64,000 nt of DNA from Cladorhizidae sp. MBARI D1340-BT2. Its lineage: Eukaryota > Porifera > Demospongiae > Poecilosclerida > Cladorhizidae. Of the stretch, positions 46,313 to 58,900 are shown in pieces. The notes beneath the pieces are model-generated. The model was not told the origin of the DNA. It worked only from the letters and a program-made list of their open reading frames with translations, and did no database searches. Position numbers and translations under genes: made by a program. How positions within the stretch are numbered: position 1 is the stretch's first letter; the number at the start of each line of letters is the position of its first letter. The DNA is taken from positions 19,083,409 through 19,147,408 of the forward strand of contig JAQNBH010000011.1 in assembly GCA_028752905.1 (NCBI GenBank), given 5' to 3'.

Positions 46313-46513
46313 CTTGATTATAATATTACATAGAGAATTGAAACTAGACGAGAAAAAAGTTACTATCATTTGTCAATAAAAAGCAAACAGAATGTAGATA
46401 ACATTTAGAGGACCCTTTACCATGAAAAACCATGTACATTTGGTGTTCATAATTTGAGGTTCTTCTGTACGCTAATCCTTGCTTTTCTCCCTATTCTTGG
46501 CAAGTCAATCCTA
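46313..46513. other. Unique spacer before the second duplicate copy
   Basis: Unremarkable AT-rich DNA. The corresponding left flank of copy 1 lies outside the window, so it cannot be told whether this spacer is part of the duplication. Confidence 0.5.
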
Positions 46514-48347
46514 TACAGTTAAAAAAATATTGTTGTTGGAGAGAGCAAGAGGTCTATATAAGGTATATAGAAAGTGATATTCACACAACCTCACTCACTC
46601 CCAAACCACCAAAAATATTGTATAAGTCTCTAATATACATAATACATCTTATTTAAGAGTGGGAATATGGCTAATAATCAGACCAAATGTGGCCATTTTA
46701 TGACCAGACAAATACACGTGCACATATATATCCAATAGGAGAGCACCTGTCCGAACATCTCTTACATAAACACACTGGTATCCAAACACATTCGCGGAAA
46801 TGCAGGCTACATTCAGTCTACTTTTTCATTTTACAGGAACAATTCCTTTGTGCACGCACACAATAAATATTTACCATTCACCTAACATGCAACCTCGTGC
46901 AATAGTTTCTTTCGATTCTTCTCTCTCCATGTTAAACTGGGTTAGGCTTATTCAAAGGGAAAAAGAGCTGTCCTTAGTACCAATGAAGGCTCAGTGAATT
47001 GTGAAGAATGGGAGAGTTCAGCTAGAGTAGCGGTGGAATGCAATGTTGGAAACTGGACTGTCCAGCATTTTATGAAGATCAAGGCCAAACTGAAGACCTT
47101 TCACACTACACTTCAGATATCCGAACATCTCAGTTATCTGAACACTCGCCGGCCCCAACATGCTCGGTTAAATGGCCTACTGACTAGCTACAGTTACGTA
47201 TCTCTGCTTTGTGCATGTGTGGCACAAGATAATTACAGTTTGGAGGTCTCAACAAAAGACCAAACAACAAGATAAATGTCACGCATGCCAAAGCATTAAT
47301 GTTGTTTGATAATTGAGATATCTAGCTAGCCAGTAGTTATTTTTAAGCATCACATTTGCCTGCCCCTTTCATAACATAATGGCAGAGATTAAGTGCTATC
47401 CTATGAGGGCAAAACATGAGTAATTACACACAACAGAAAGGATACACATGGAGTTCACGGACAATAGAAACGTCTGGTCCAAATTCAGGACGGTAAGATT
47501 CCTTAGAACATTTCCGTAGACGTAACAGTCCTATCAGAATGTCTGGAGAGATATGTACTTCTACTTGTCAGTTAGATATGTATATATATATATATATATA
47601 TATACATACAGTATTAAAGGAGTTCCATATTAAATAATTATTATATTTATAATATATTGTATGGTAATTTTCGGCTAACTTCATTAAAAAAAACACAGAT
47701 AAGACCATCTTTTAGTCAGCTGTTGTTTTTGCCAACATTTAATACGAATGCCATGATGAAAGATCAAGGCAATTGGTTGAAGTATTTAACAACCAAAACC
47801 TGATTAATCTTAATTGGTTTGTATATACACCAGAAAAAACAACATTTCTTTGTTTATTTATTGATTTTATTTTTTATCATATACATTTATTTTATTATTT
47901 TATTATTAATTTTAAAAAAAGTTTGCTATATGTACGATCTGAGAAAAGGGCCCACTTCACCCAAAAACTGATCTTGCACTAGGACCTGAAATAGCTACCA
48001 AGGTTATGATTCATGATATTTTCATAAATTACCTCAGAGGCATCTTGGGTCATTGCTCTATCTTTGTGCAAAGTTTTAAGGCCAAGAAGGGCTTCCTTCC
48101 ATTCGAGCGAGCAGTTAGAAAAAGTAAAAAAAATAGAGAAGCCACGCGAAGCTAGCCACGCGAAGCTACCGCGTGCACGGAATGAAAATACGGGCACGCG
48201 GGAATTTCCCTTCAGTTTTCGAATAGACAGCGTGGTGACATAGAAGATGACAGTGAGCTAAATGCAGGTGTATACAAATAAAACATCATGCTTACCAAAA
48301 AATGGTGATTTCAATCAGATATTGTGTGTGTGTTTGATGTCAAATAG

Positions 48348-48833
48348 GAGTTGAAGCAGAAGTGGTGTGAATTGACCACCATCATTCCTTGCTTCAATTG
48401 GACAGACTTCCTTGCTTCACATTTGAAGAAGTTCTCAGGAACAAAGCGTTTCCACCAATTCATATTCAGTTCATCTGATCCAGGCACAGTGACAGCAAAG
48501 GAGCGTTCAGACACTGTACAACACTGGTTTGTGCTTGCCAAACATTGCTGGACACCAACAGTCACAGATATGCCACACATCATTCCCGCCAAAGGTTTGT
48601 CTCCAGAACGACAGTTTATTTGACAGCATCCGACAGTTCTGTCCAGAGAAGGACAAAGACATAACATGCCCCAAACCATCATCTTTTCTAAAGCCATCCA
48701 GTCGAGCTGCTCACCAGTGGTTGATGAGGATGTGGAGAACTCGACCACATCAGCACCACCGACAAAAAGGGTCCGCACGTGCACGACCTGCAAGAAAGTA
48801 GTACACAACAGCAGGTCATGCCCAGAACCATGA
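48348..48833 (+). pseudogene. Broken zinc-knuckle gene, copy 2
   Basis: Duplicate of 1835-2320 with a few substitutions (one F to L and one R to W in the long frame). It has the same in-frame stop and frame changes and the same CCHC end. No family recognised. Confidence 0.5.
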
Positions 48834-49817
48834 CGTCAGCATTCTTTCACTTAGCTACTCACTACCTTCTCCTTGCTAATTTTATCCTTGTTATTTTATT
48901 TTTATGTCCTTGCTATAACCATTAGAAAGATAACCAGGATTATCTACTACTGTCAGCACTAGCCACTCAATCAAACTACACTTTTAGCTTAGCTACTAAT
49001 CCAAAACCAAAGGTAAAATAAAGTAGTGAAGGTGCAGAAACTCACTTGGACCCCTATAACTAGCTGTCAAAACAAACAAAAAATCTGACTTGTGTAGCTA
49101 GGGTGTAATTTAGTTTAAACAAAGTAGTAATTAAACAAAGTAGTAAAGGTGCAAAAACTCATTTGGACCCTATAGAGACGACGATAAAATGATAGATGGA
49201 TAAGCCTATAACTTGAAGATGCTAGCCCTCGAAACAATAAACAAAATTCTAAACAGTTAACTTGTAGCTAGCCAGGGTGTAGCTAATAACAAACTAAGAC
49301 TACACCATACCTTTCACAAGATGCCAAGAAATTCTTCTCCCTTTGTCCCAGCTATTTAACAGGGTAGCTTAGCGTTGCCTAGATCACAAAAGAAAAAACT
49401 ACTTCCGGTACGGGTCGTCGTATGATTAAAAACGTGACGTCATCAATGCGTGACGCGACGTCGGGGTGTAGTGAAGAATGGAAGCAAAACTGTGTATAAC
49501 TTTGGAATGGCATTAGATCAAGGCACAATTGCAGTACCATTCTACTTAGCTATCCTTGACCTTTAACCTCATGACAATAACGCATTTTGGGGGGGGGGGG
49601 GGGGGGAAGTGGGCCCTTTTCTCAGATCGTATCTACTTGTCTTGCATTTTTTTATACTTCTTGTTATGAATATCTCCCTGTTCTGAACATGACTGGCTAC
49701 CGTGTTATTATAAAATCTCTCCATGTGTCTGTGAATACAGAGCCAGCTAAGGAAATGTGGTCAATATCTACATACACAAAGTATGGAATACTTCACGTTT
49801 ACAACAATCTACAATAA
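48834..49817. other. Duplicate of the gene-free stretch 2321-3284
   Basis: Same sequence with a 16-bp tandem duplication (TTAAACAAAGTAGTAA) near 49120-49150 and a longer poly-G run (18 against 14). Confidence 0.85.
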
Positions 49818-50068
49818 TCTTCTCATAATCAACTTGAAATTGTATTCTCTCGACATTTCGACTATATGCTCTAGCCTTCATCGAGATGCTAAGACTCGTA
49901 TGAGCCTGCTATATACCGGTAGCACCACGTGCTACAAAATCACAACGCGCGTCTAGCAACCAGATGTGGAAAGAAAAAAGGAATTTTTTATTTTAAATAA
50001 TAATACTAATAGTAACAATTAAATAAATAAATAACCCAAAAATATGAACAATAATAATAATAATTAAT
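49818..50068 (-). repeat. Dispersed hammerhead-like repeat, duplicate of copy A
   Basis: Segmental duplicate of 3285-3535 with the same extra base in the first core box, so it is not an independent insertion. Confidence 0.6.
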
Positions 50069-50583
50069 TTATTTATTAATGTGAATCTGCGAGCAGAATG
50101 GCAATCTTGAGATATTTATGCGGCCAATTCAGGCATTCAGGTTTTTGAGGTTCCTTCCACTCATAACTCGGGTAACTTGGCTATAGTTATACTTGTAAAA
50201 AATATTTTAGTACCAACAGAGCGCAAAGAGAGAGACCTATCTTTTGAGCTAATATCAAGTCCATACCATGAAGTTTACGGAATCTATGGAGTTATAAAGT
50301 GGTAAACACAAGAAGAAAAAAGGGGGAAAATACATGTGGGTCACTCTCCCCCCAAAAAATGCAACTCTCCCCCCCAAAAATGCAACTCTCCCTCCTTAAC
50401 AGCAGTTATCTAATTAAGCGTAAACAATCGTTTCTTTCGAGCGTACGGAATGCAACCAAGGTTAATGAGAGGCGGATCTTGCAGTTATAGCAGCGCGAGC
50501 ACGTGTTGGCCTGAGCGGAAACTGTGAGCAGCTTGTGATCTGATAGAACATATCTAAAGTCCAAACAGCAATGTCGACATAAT

Positions 50584-51312
50584 TGGCTGAATCAGAAATA
50601 GGAGGGGAGAAGGTGCCCAGACAGAAACTGCCGGAAGAAGTGGTCCATTCGTCATGCTTCATGGTTTGAAGGCAGTCAACTATCGCTGGAGAAGATCCTA
50701 GAGATCACCTATCTGTGGGCAGAGGAAATCCAGGAGATTAAGATTAGGAAGTGGGTTGAGATTGCTGAACACACAGGTGTTGACTACTGCCATTTCCTAC
50801 GAGATGTAGGACTAGGCTAGGGCTATAATAAGGCTAGGGCTATAATAGTAATAATTAAATCCATTATATTTCATTGCCCTCACTGTTTACAGGTATTTGT
50901 CCAACATCATGACAGTCATCATGACATTTGGAGGTCCAGGCACTGTTGTTGAAATTGACGAAGCAAAAGGAAATATAATAGTAGCCGAATCATGAATGGG
51001 AAGTGGGTCCTAGGAAGAGTAGAATGTAGCACCGATAAAGTGTTTCTTGCTGTTGTGCCTTGCTATGATGCCAACACGCTCATCCTTGTAATCCAGAGGT
51101 ATGTGCATCCTGGCAGAGAGATTCATACAGATGAGTGGAGAGCCTATACGAATCTCAATCAAGTTGGATATGCACACCTTACGGTAAACCATTCCCTGCA
51201 TTTTGTTGATCCTGTCACAGGTGCATACACCCAATCCATCGAGGATACATGGACAAATGCCAAGAGGAAAATGAAGCTTCATGGCACCAGCAGGCCCCTC
51301 ATGGAAGAGTAG
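50584..51312 (+). pseudogene. Merlin-type transposase relic, copy 2
   Basis: Duplicate of 4051-4779 with the same stop and frame breaks. One S to N change follows DEWRAY. The last base before the GTAGG donor is T instead of G, which would weaken the splice site. Both copies were dead before duplication. Confidence 0.85.
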
Positions 51313-51932
51313 CTACCTCATAGAATATGTGTGGAGGAGAAAGTATGGCAAAGAGACTCCATCTGCACAAATTAGTAATCATATTTCTGTTGTTTACTTT
51401 CAGATGTTTAAATTTAATTATTGTATCATAATATTTATTATTGTATAAAAATGTTGTGCGCGACAATTTCGCGGCGCCAATTGTGGATCCATGCGGTGCC
51501 AATTGTGGCCCCTAAACTGCAATTGTACCATAACTTTTAACCACTTCAATAGTATTATTAAAGTGCTACATAATAAAGGTAGTGTCATGAACTTACAGTG
51601 TTATAGAGCAGTATCGCTGCAATGGATCCTTTGTAAAGAGTTAGGCAGCTAGCAGATCGCATGAATAAAGAAGCTGCCTGGTATGATGCTAATTGTGGTC
51701 ATCACGGAATGGCTAGCAAAATGCGTGTCATTTCGCTAGATGTCTGGGGATTTGGTACGGAGATTATTATTATTATTATTATTATTAAATTTATATATCA
51801 CACCAGGATAGGTGTATGAGTATAAACAGTGTACATAAGTATGAAGAAGAGATTAGGTGGTACAAGTGGACAAGGAAATTACAACTGAATCTATTAGGTT
51901 CATTGAGACTGTTAAGATGATTGTGCAGATCT

Positions 51933-53881
51933 AATATCTCTAATGACTTTGGAACAAAAGTTATCTCGAATGGAGTAATACTTACAGAAATGTGAACCAT
52001 ATTTTAAATTATAACCTAGAAATGTAAAACCAAAATTAGCAGATTTATATAATACATACTTAACTAAATTTTATGGGCATGTCTGTGAGGAGGAGAAAAG
52101 AGTGAAAGAGCGTTTCAAGGTTGTATTGAATAAACTGTCTAAATTTGCAGTACGATGAACAATTCTTGTGTATGAGTTGTAAGGCAATTTCCATATTCTT
52201 CTTAAAATCTTATTAAAGGCTATTTCCAGTCCATTGAATGCTTTAGATGCCAGAGAGCACTTCCATACAGTAACAAGCAGAAGGAACGAAAGAGGTATGT
52301 TAGGACAATAGGACAGAGGTTAGGGAAGGGGTACATAGACGAGTTTGCTTTTCTAACCATAATTATCTCTACCTTTTGATAGAATATCCTTATCATCGCA
52401 AAGGTTGTACGTCAGTATATGTCCAAGGTGTGTTACTTCAGTTGAAAGAAGTAAGCAATGACCACGGAAGAGAATAGATGTGTCCATTTTCAAGTTAGAG
52501 TGATGAAAAAACTGTATAAACTTAGTCTTTGATGGGTTAAATTTAAGACCAAAGAGGAGGCATATAGTTCACATTCCTTAAGCGTAAGTCTTAATGCAGA
52601 GAGTAAAGGTGCTAATAAGATTATGTCGTCAGCGTATGCAAGACTACCGCAAATTCTCCACCCCAGGAACAACCTACACCAGAATTTTTAAGAGTGACCC
52701 AGAGTATCAAGATAAATGGAAAAAAGAACAGGGGAGAGCACTCCACCTTGCCTTACCCCATTGGAAACACCAAATTTATAGTAGTATACATTATCCCAGC
52801 GGACTCTAAGTTCCTGACAAGAAGATCATCTGGACAAAAATCTGACGACTAATTTTGGTAGACCTCTGTCAAACAGATTCTCGAAAAGTGTACTGTGCTG
52901 AACTAAGTCAAAAGCCTTAGATGCATAAAGGAAGAATGCAAAAACTGAGGAGCCACATTGTAGATAGTGTGAAATGACACTCTTGACTACGCAAGAGCAA
53001 AGTGTAGTGGAAAGGCCAGGTTTGAAACCAAATTGAAGGTCAGAGGTTTTAAAACAACCATCAAATTGGATCAATATACACCATTCCAAAACCTTGCTTA
53101 GTGTTGAGGCAAGAGCAATAGGCCTATAACTATCACCACTAGTGGGATCCTTACCAGGTTTTGGAATACGAACAAGGATGCAATCTCTCAAGTCTGATGG
53201 AAGGTGTCCATGGCATATAAGAATTGTGAACAAAGAATGAAGGAACTCTTTTATCACTGGCAATGATTTAATTAGATGACTTGAGTCCAGCTCAGACCCG
53301 TCAGATTTTCTAGGCTTTAGGTGGTGATTGAATGCTTCAAGCCCATACTCGACAGTAATTTCAAAGCTGATTACATCTAAATTAAAGATATGTAGGGTTG
53401 GTATATTAAGTTCTTTCTGTCTATGATTATTTAGTGTTTCTGAGAACTTTGAGGATAGACTATTGCTGATTGCCACAGGATCACTTAAACCATTGACTAC
53501 AGAGCAATTTTTCTTGCATTGCTTGACATGCCTGACCTCCTTCCAGAATTGATTAGAAGTAGACCTAGAGAAAGCAGATTTAAGCTTATGATTCCTAATA
53601 GGTTCTTCTCTTCTCTTAAGCTTTCTTACTTGGTACTTGTATCTTGTCTTAGCATGTTTCTTAATGTGAAAAAGAACACCAGATTTAGGTGAGCCAGCTT
53701 CTATCCAGACCTTATGCCAGAAATCAGCTCTGTATTTAACATCTCTGACATATTCATTCCAAGGGTGCCCAGAAGAAGGAAGAAATAAAGATGAAGCCTT
53801 GGAAATACAAGCAAGAAGAGAGTCAACCAAGATATTAATGGGTGAAGAGTGAATAGAACATGAAGTGTTACAGCATGCCAA
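51933..53881 (-). pseudogene. LINE ORF2 reverse transcriptase, broken (copy 2)
   Basis: Duplicate of 5400-7348 with the same frame breaks and the same Tyr in motif A (52925-52927). YADD lies at 52625-52636. Copy-specific changes include D to V in the CVDKSVISH stretch and V to E after motif C. Confidence 0.88.
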
Positions 53882-53959
53882 GATTTTCTAATCAATCAAG
53901 GGAAGATTTGCACTGATGTAAAGTCTAAAATTATCCATCTCAGAATCAGTAACTATATC

Positions 53960-54767
53960 CTACTTAGTTTTGTTGAAGACACTAGAATGATTCAAGTTAG
54001 TAAAGGAATGAGCAGAAAGTTGAAATGACAAATCTTCATGCAGCGGAAGATGATCAGAAAGGTTAGAACCAATTTGGATAGTACTGAGAGAGGTGATATG
54101 GTGAGCTAGATATGAACTAGACAGGAAATGATCAGGCCAGGATGTCCCAAGGCCATTGTCTCTTTCATATGTAGGGGTAATAGAAGAGGACTGGCAATAA
54201 ATACATGTAAGATCATGTTCCAGCATGAAATCATTCAAAAGGGTGCAACGAGTAGTCTTAGGATTTAAATTAGGATTAAAATTAGTGTTAAAATCTCCAC
54301 CAATAAGCAAATGATCAAATACTTGAGAATCTATGAATGCATCCAGCTCACCAAGAGAGATGTTGAAGTCTGTATCACTGGTATCCGAATGATAATCAGT
54401 AGGAGGTATACGCAAATATCAGTATGGATTCATTGGAATGGTTTAACGAAACAGCAGAGAAAAGTTTTGATATGGGTTTAATTACTTTAGTATTAACTAA
54501 TACTTTTTTCCTAAAGATAATTCCACAACCTCCAAAAGGACGGCCTTTACGGCCTTTTAGGAGAACACCCTCTTCCATACCTCTAACACCACAAGAAATG
54601 AAGACAGGGTCAAAATCCATAAGCTGAAGTTGTTGACTAAGCAGCCAATGTTCTTGAATCAAACAAATATCAATTATAGATGCTATATCCCTTAACAAAC
54701 AAACGCCAGAATTCCAGCCATGACAGTTGTAAGATACCAGATGGAGTTTTTCATGTGAGTTAGTCAT
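53960..54767 (-). pseudogene. LINE ORF2 AP endonuclease, frameshifted (copy 2)
   Basis: Duplicate of 7427-8234 with the same frameshift between ILIFAY and PPTDYH. Small differences are G to A in LGELDGFID, L to M near QLQLLDF, and P to H and S to F near the 3' end of this part. Confidence 0.85.
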
Positions 54768-55713
54768 TGGTAACAGGGATGGTAACAGTAGCAGAGTCAG
54801 TAATAGGACCACTATATTGGGTAGGTTGAGAAGAGAACAGAGTGGTAGATAAGGCACTATTATGTGTAGGACTAGGGGAAAAGTAAAGCATCTGATAAAG
54901 AATCACACGAGAGTTTCCCATGTTTGCAGAGTCATGCACTAGAGAAAGTGCTGCATTAAGTGGGGTATTTTTAGGTCTCCTTGCTGCTCTTTCTTGTGGT
55001 GAAAGATCTGGTGAAAGATCTGGGCGAACAAAGATTGTACTTAACTTCAACCCTTTGAGTTTCTGTTTGGAGCAATTAAGATTAATCTTTTGCACGAGGT
55101 CAGGTCTTGGGCAAACATTATCATCGCCATCACTACGATGAACATGCTTGCCTAGCCTAAATAAATCCTTACCATCGAGATAAACACAAATCTCATCAAC
55201 CAAGGCATGAGTGTCCAGAAGGTTCTGTTCTGGAATGCCCAAAAATATGACATTGGCACTTCTATGTACCTGATTTATTGATTGATGTGATGGGGCAGCA
55301 ACTGTAGCATGAACTCTGGGAGAAGTCCTGTTCTCATGTGAAGAAGAAACTTGATCCTTAATAGATGTAAGATCAGAAGACAAGTTATTCAGAGAGGAAG
55401 AGATCTTATCACTCAATGAAATAGAAATTTCCTGAACACGACTATTAATTGAATCTTTCAAGTCTCTAAGACTAGAAGTCTGAGTTGACAGAATGGATGT
55501 AAGTTTGCTGAGATTAACTTGCATGTCTCTAACTTGATTGTTAGTAACCTCCATATTGGATTGCAAGTCCCTAATACACAAGTTTGATTCTTGTACAGTG
55601 GCTGCAGGTAAATCAGTAGCCATGGGAGGGAGCTTCAGCAGCTCTATAGCTTCACAGTTAATTGGCGGAATTTGTTCAGAGGAGTCAAGCTTAAAAGGCA
55701 GATAAAGTATCAT
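54760..55713 (-). CDS. LINE ORF1 protein, intact frame (copy 2)
   Basis: Continuous 317-codon frame. It has a coiled-coil N-terminal half (residues about 50-125), then SANVIFLGIPE (about 152-162) and VCPRPDLVQKINL, then IFVRPDLSPDLSPQERAARR (about 226-245), and a Ser/Thr-rich tail. The domain order matches RNA-binding ORF1 proteins of CR1/L2-like LINEs. The ATG at 55713 is the first in frame. The stop overlaps the ORF2 ATG (ATGACTAA, 54767-54760). Although the frame is open, the downstream ORF2 is broken, so the element cannot move on its own; the ORF may be open only because it has not yet decayed. Confidence 0.75.
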   Translation of the reverse strand: MILYLPFKLDSSEQIPPINCEAIELLKLPPMATDLPAATVQESNLCIRDLQSNMEVTNNQVRDMQVNLSKLTSILSTQTSSLRDLKDSINSRVQEISISLSDKISSSLNNLSSDLTSIKDQVSSSHENRTSPRVHATVAAPSHQSINQVHRSANVIFLGIPEQNLLDTHALVDEICVYLDGKDLFRLGKHVHRSDGDDNVCPRPDLVQKINLNCSKQKLKGLKLSTIFVRPDLSPDLSPQERAARRPKNTPLNAALSLVHDSANMGNSRVILYQMLYFSPSPTHNSALSTTLFSSQPTQYSGPITDSATVTIPVTND

Positions 55714-55926
55714 TGATTATTAAGTCAACTGAAGGACACTTCTCTGAACCACGTCTTCGATGGTAGGTAAAGCCAGAAGTTTCCAACTCTGAACGAGAAT
55801 GATCCCAAAGCAATAGCAGAGAAATTTTCACACAGAGCTTGTTTGAGAGTCGTGATCTCCTTTCAACTTATATGCCTTGACAAAATTTATTAATTAATTT
55901 ACACTAAATGACCAGACATCAGATTA

Positions 55927-58900
55927 CAAATGAACTCTATGAACTGTGATGTGCATCAAGCCATGAATTCTGGTGTGTATCGAACTATGAACTCTGGTGT
56001 GTATCAAGCCTTGCACTCTGGTGTGCATCATGCCAAGAACTCTGGTGTGCATCAAGCCATGAACTCTGGTGTGCATAAAGCCATGAACTCGGGTGTGCTT
56101 CTAACCATAAACTCTGGTGTGCATCAAGCTATGAACTTGGGTGTGCATCAAGCCATGACTTCGGGTGGGCAGCAAGCGATGAACTCTATGAACTCTGGTG
56201 TGCATCAAGCCATGAACTATGGTGTGTATCAAGACATGAATTCTGGTGTCAGTAACCATGAACTCCATATCAAGCTATGCACTCTGGTGTGTATCAAGCC
56301 ATGAACTCTGGTGGATATCAAGATATGAACTCTGGTCTGTATCAAGCTATTAATTCTGGTATGTAGCAAGACATGAACTCTGGTATGTATCGAGCTATGA
56401 ACTCTGGGGTGTAGCAAAACATGAACTCTGGTGTGTAGCAAGACATGAACTCTGGTGTGTAGCAGTCACGAACTCTGTATCATGCCATAAACTCTGGTGT
56501 CTCAAGCCATGAACTCTGGTGTTTGTCAAGCCATGAACTCTGGTGTGCATCAAGCCATGAACTATGGTATGCATCAAGCCATGAACAACTCTGGTGTACA
56601 TCAAGCCATTAACTCTGGTGTGTATCAAGCTATGCATTCTGGTGTGTAGCAGTCATGAACTCTGTATCAAGCCATGAACTCTGGTGTGCAGCAAACCATG
56701 AACCCTGGTGTGTTAAGCCATGTACTCTTGTGTGTACCAAGCCATGAACTCTGGTATGCATCAAGCCATGAACACATGTGTACATCAAGCTATGAACACC
56801 GGAATGCAGCAAGCTATGAACTCTGATGTGTATTAAGCTATGAAATCTGGTGTGTAGTAAGACATGAACTCTGGTGTGCAGCAAGCCATAAACTCTGGTA
56901 TGCTTCAAGCCATGAAATTTGGTGTGCATCAAGCCAAGAACTCTGGTGGGTATGAAGCTATGAACTCTGGTGTGTAGCAAGCCATGAACTATGGTGTGTA
57001 TCAAGACATGAATTCTGGTATCAGTAACCATGAACTCCATATCAAGCTATGCACTCTGGTGTGTATCAAGCCATGAACTATGGTGGATATCAAGATATGA
57101 ACTCTGGTCTGTATCAAGCTATTAATTCTGTGGTGTAGCAAAACATGAACTCTGGTGTGTAGCAAGTCATGAACTCTGGTGTGTAGCAGTCTCATGAACT
57201 CTGTATTAAGCCATGAACACTGGTGTGTGTCAAGCCATGAACTCTGGTGTGCATCAAGCCAATGAACTTTGGTGTGCATCAAGCCATGAACTATGGTGTG
57301 CATCAAGCCATGAACAACTCTGGTGTATATCAAGCCATGAACTCTGGCGTGCATCAAATCATGAACTCTGTTGTGCATCAAGCCATGAACTCTGGTGTGC
57401 ATCAAGCCATGAACTTTGGTTTGCATAAAGCCATGAACTCTGGTGTGTAGCAAGCCATGAATCTGACGTGCAGCAAGCCATGAACTCTGGCATGTATCAA
57501 GCCATGAACTCTGGTGTTTCAAGCCATGAAATCTGGTGTGTAGCAAGACATTAACTCTGGTGTGCATCAAGCCATGAACTCGGGTGTGCAACAAGCCATG
57601 AACTCTAGTTTGCATCAAGCCATGAACACATGTGTACATCAAGCTATGAACACTGGAATGCAGCAACCTATGAACTCTGATGTGTATCAAGCTATGAAAT
57701 CTGGTGTGTAGCAAGACATGAACTCTGGTGTGCAGCAAGCCATAAACTCTGGTATGCTTCAAGCCATGAAATTTGGTGTGCATCAAGCCAAGAACTCTGG
57801 TGGGTATGAAGCTATGAACTCTGATGTGTAGCAAGCCATGAACTCTGGCGTGCAGCAAGCCATTAACTTTGGCATGCATCAAGCCATGAACTCAGGTGTG
57901 TATCAAGCTATGAACTCTGGGGTGTAGTAAAACATGAACTCTGGTGTGCATCAAGCCATGAAATCTGGTGTGCAGCAAGCGATGAACTCTATGAACTGTG
58001 GTGTGCATCAAGCCATGAATTCTGGTGTGTATCGAACTATGAACTCTGGTGTGTATCAAGCCTTGCACTCTGGTGTGCATCATGCCAAGAACTCTGGTGT
58101 GCATCAAGCCATGAACTCTGGTGTGCATAAAGCCATGAACTCGGGTGTGCTTCTAACCATAAACTCTGGTGTGCATCAAGCTATGAACTTGGGTGTGCAT
58201 CAAGCCATGACTTCGGGTGGGCAGCAAGCGATGAACTCTATGAACTCTGGTGTGCATCAAGCCATGAACTATGGTGTGTATCAAGACATGAATTCTGGTG
58301 TCAGTAACCATGAACTCCATATCAAGCTATGCACTCTGGTGTGTATCAAGCCATGAACTCTGGTGGATATCAAGATATGAACTCTGGTCTGTATAAAGCT
58401 ATTAATTCTGTGGTGTAGCAAAACATGAACTCTGGTGTGTAGCAAGTCATGAACTCTGGTGTGTAGCAGTCTCATGAACTCTGTATTAAGCCATGAACAC
58501 TGGTGTGTGTCAAGCCATGAACTCTGGTGTGCATCAAGCCAATGAACTTTGGTGTGCATCAAGCCATGAACTATGGTGTGCATCAAGCCATGAACAACTC
58601 TGGTGTATATCAAGCCATGAACTCTGGCGTGCATCAAATCATGAACTCTGTTGTGCATCAAGCCATGAACTCTGGTGTGCATCAAGCCATGAACTTTGGT
58701 TTGCATAAAGCCATGAACTCTGGTGTGTAGCAAGCCATGAATCTGACGTGCAGCAAGCCATGAACTCTGGCATGTATCAAGCCATGAACTCTGGTGTTCA
58801 AGCCATGAAATCTGGTGTGTAGCAAGACATTAACTCTGGTGTGCATCAAGCCATGAACTCGGGTGTGCAACAAGCCATGAACTCTAGTTTGCATCAAGCC

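Larger units (their letters stand above)
51764..55925 (-). mobile_element. LINE, CR1/L2-like, dead copy 2
   Basis: Segmental duplicate of the LINE at 5231-9390. ORF1 is intact here, but ORF2 has the same breaks. The 5' side again abuts the 24-bp array. Confidence 0.9.
46514..56990. repeat. Segmental duplication, copy 2
   Basis: Second copy of 1-10461, direct orientation. It carries the same zinc-knuckle pseudogene, hammerhead-like repeat, Merlin relic and LINE. It starts about 200 bp after a 34-bp minisatellite ends. Near-identity means either recent duplication or two haplotypes joined in the assembly. Confidence 0.95.
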
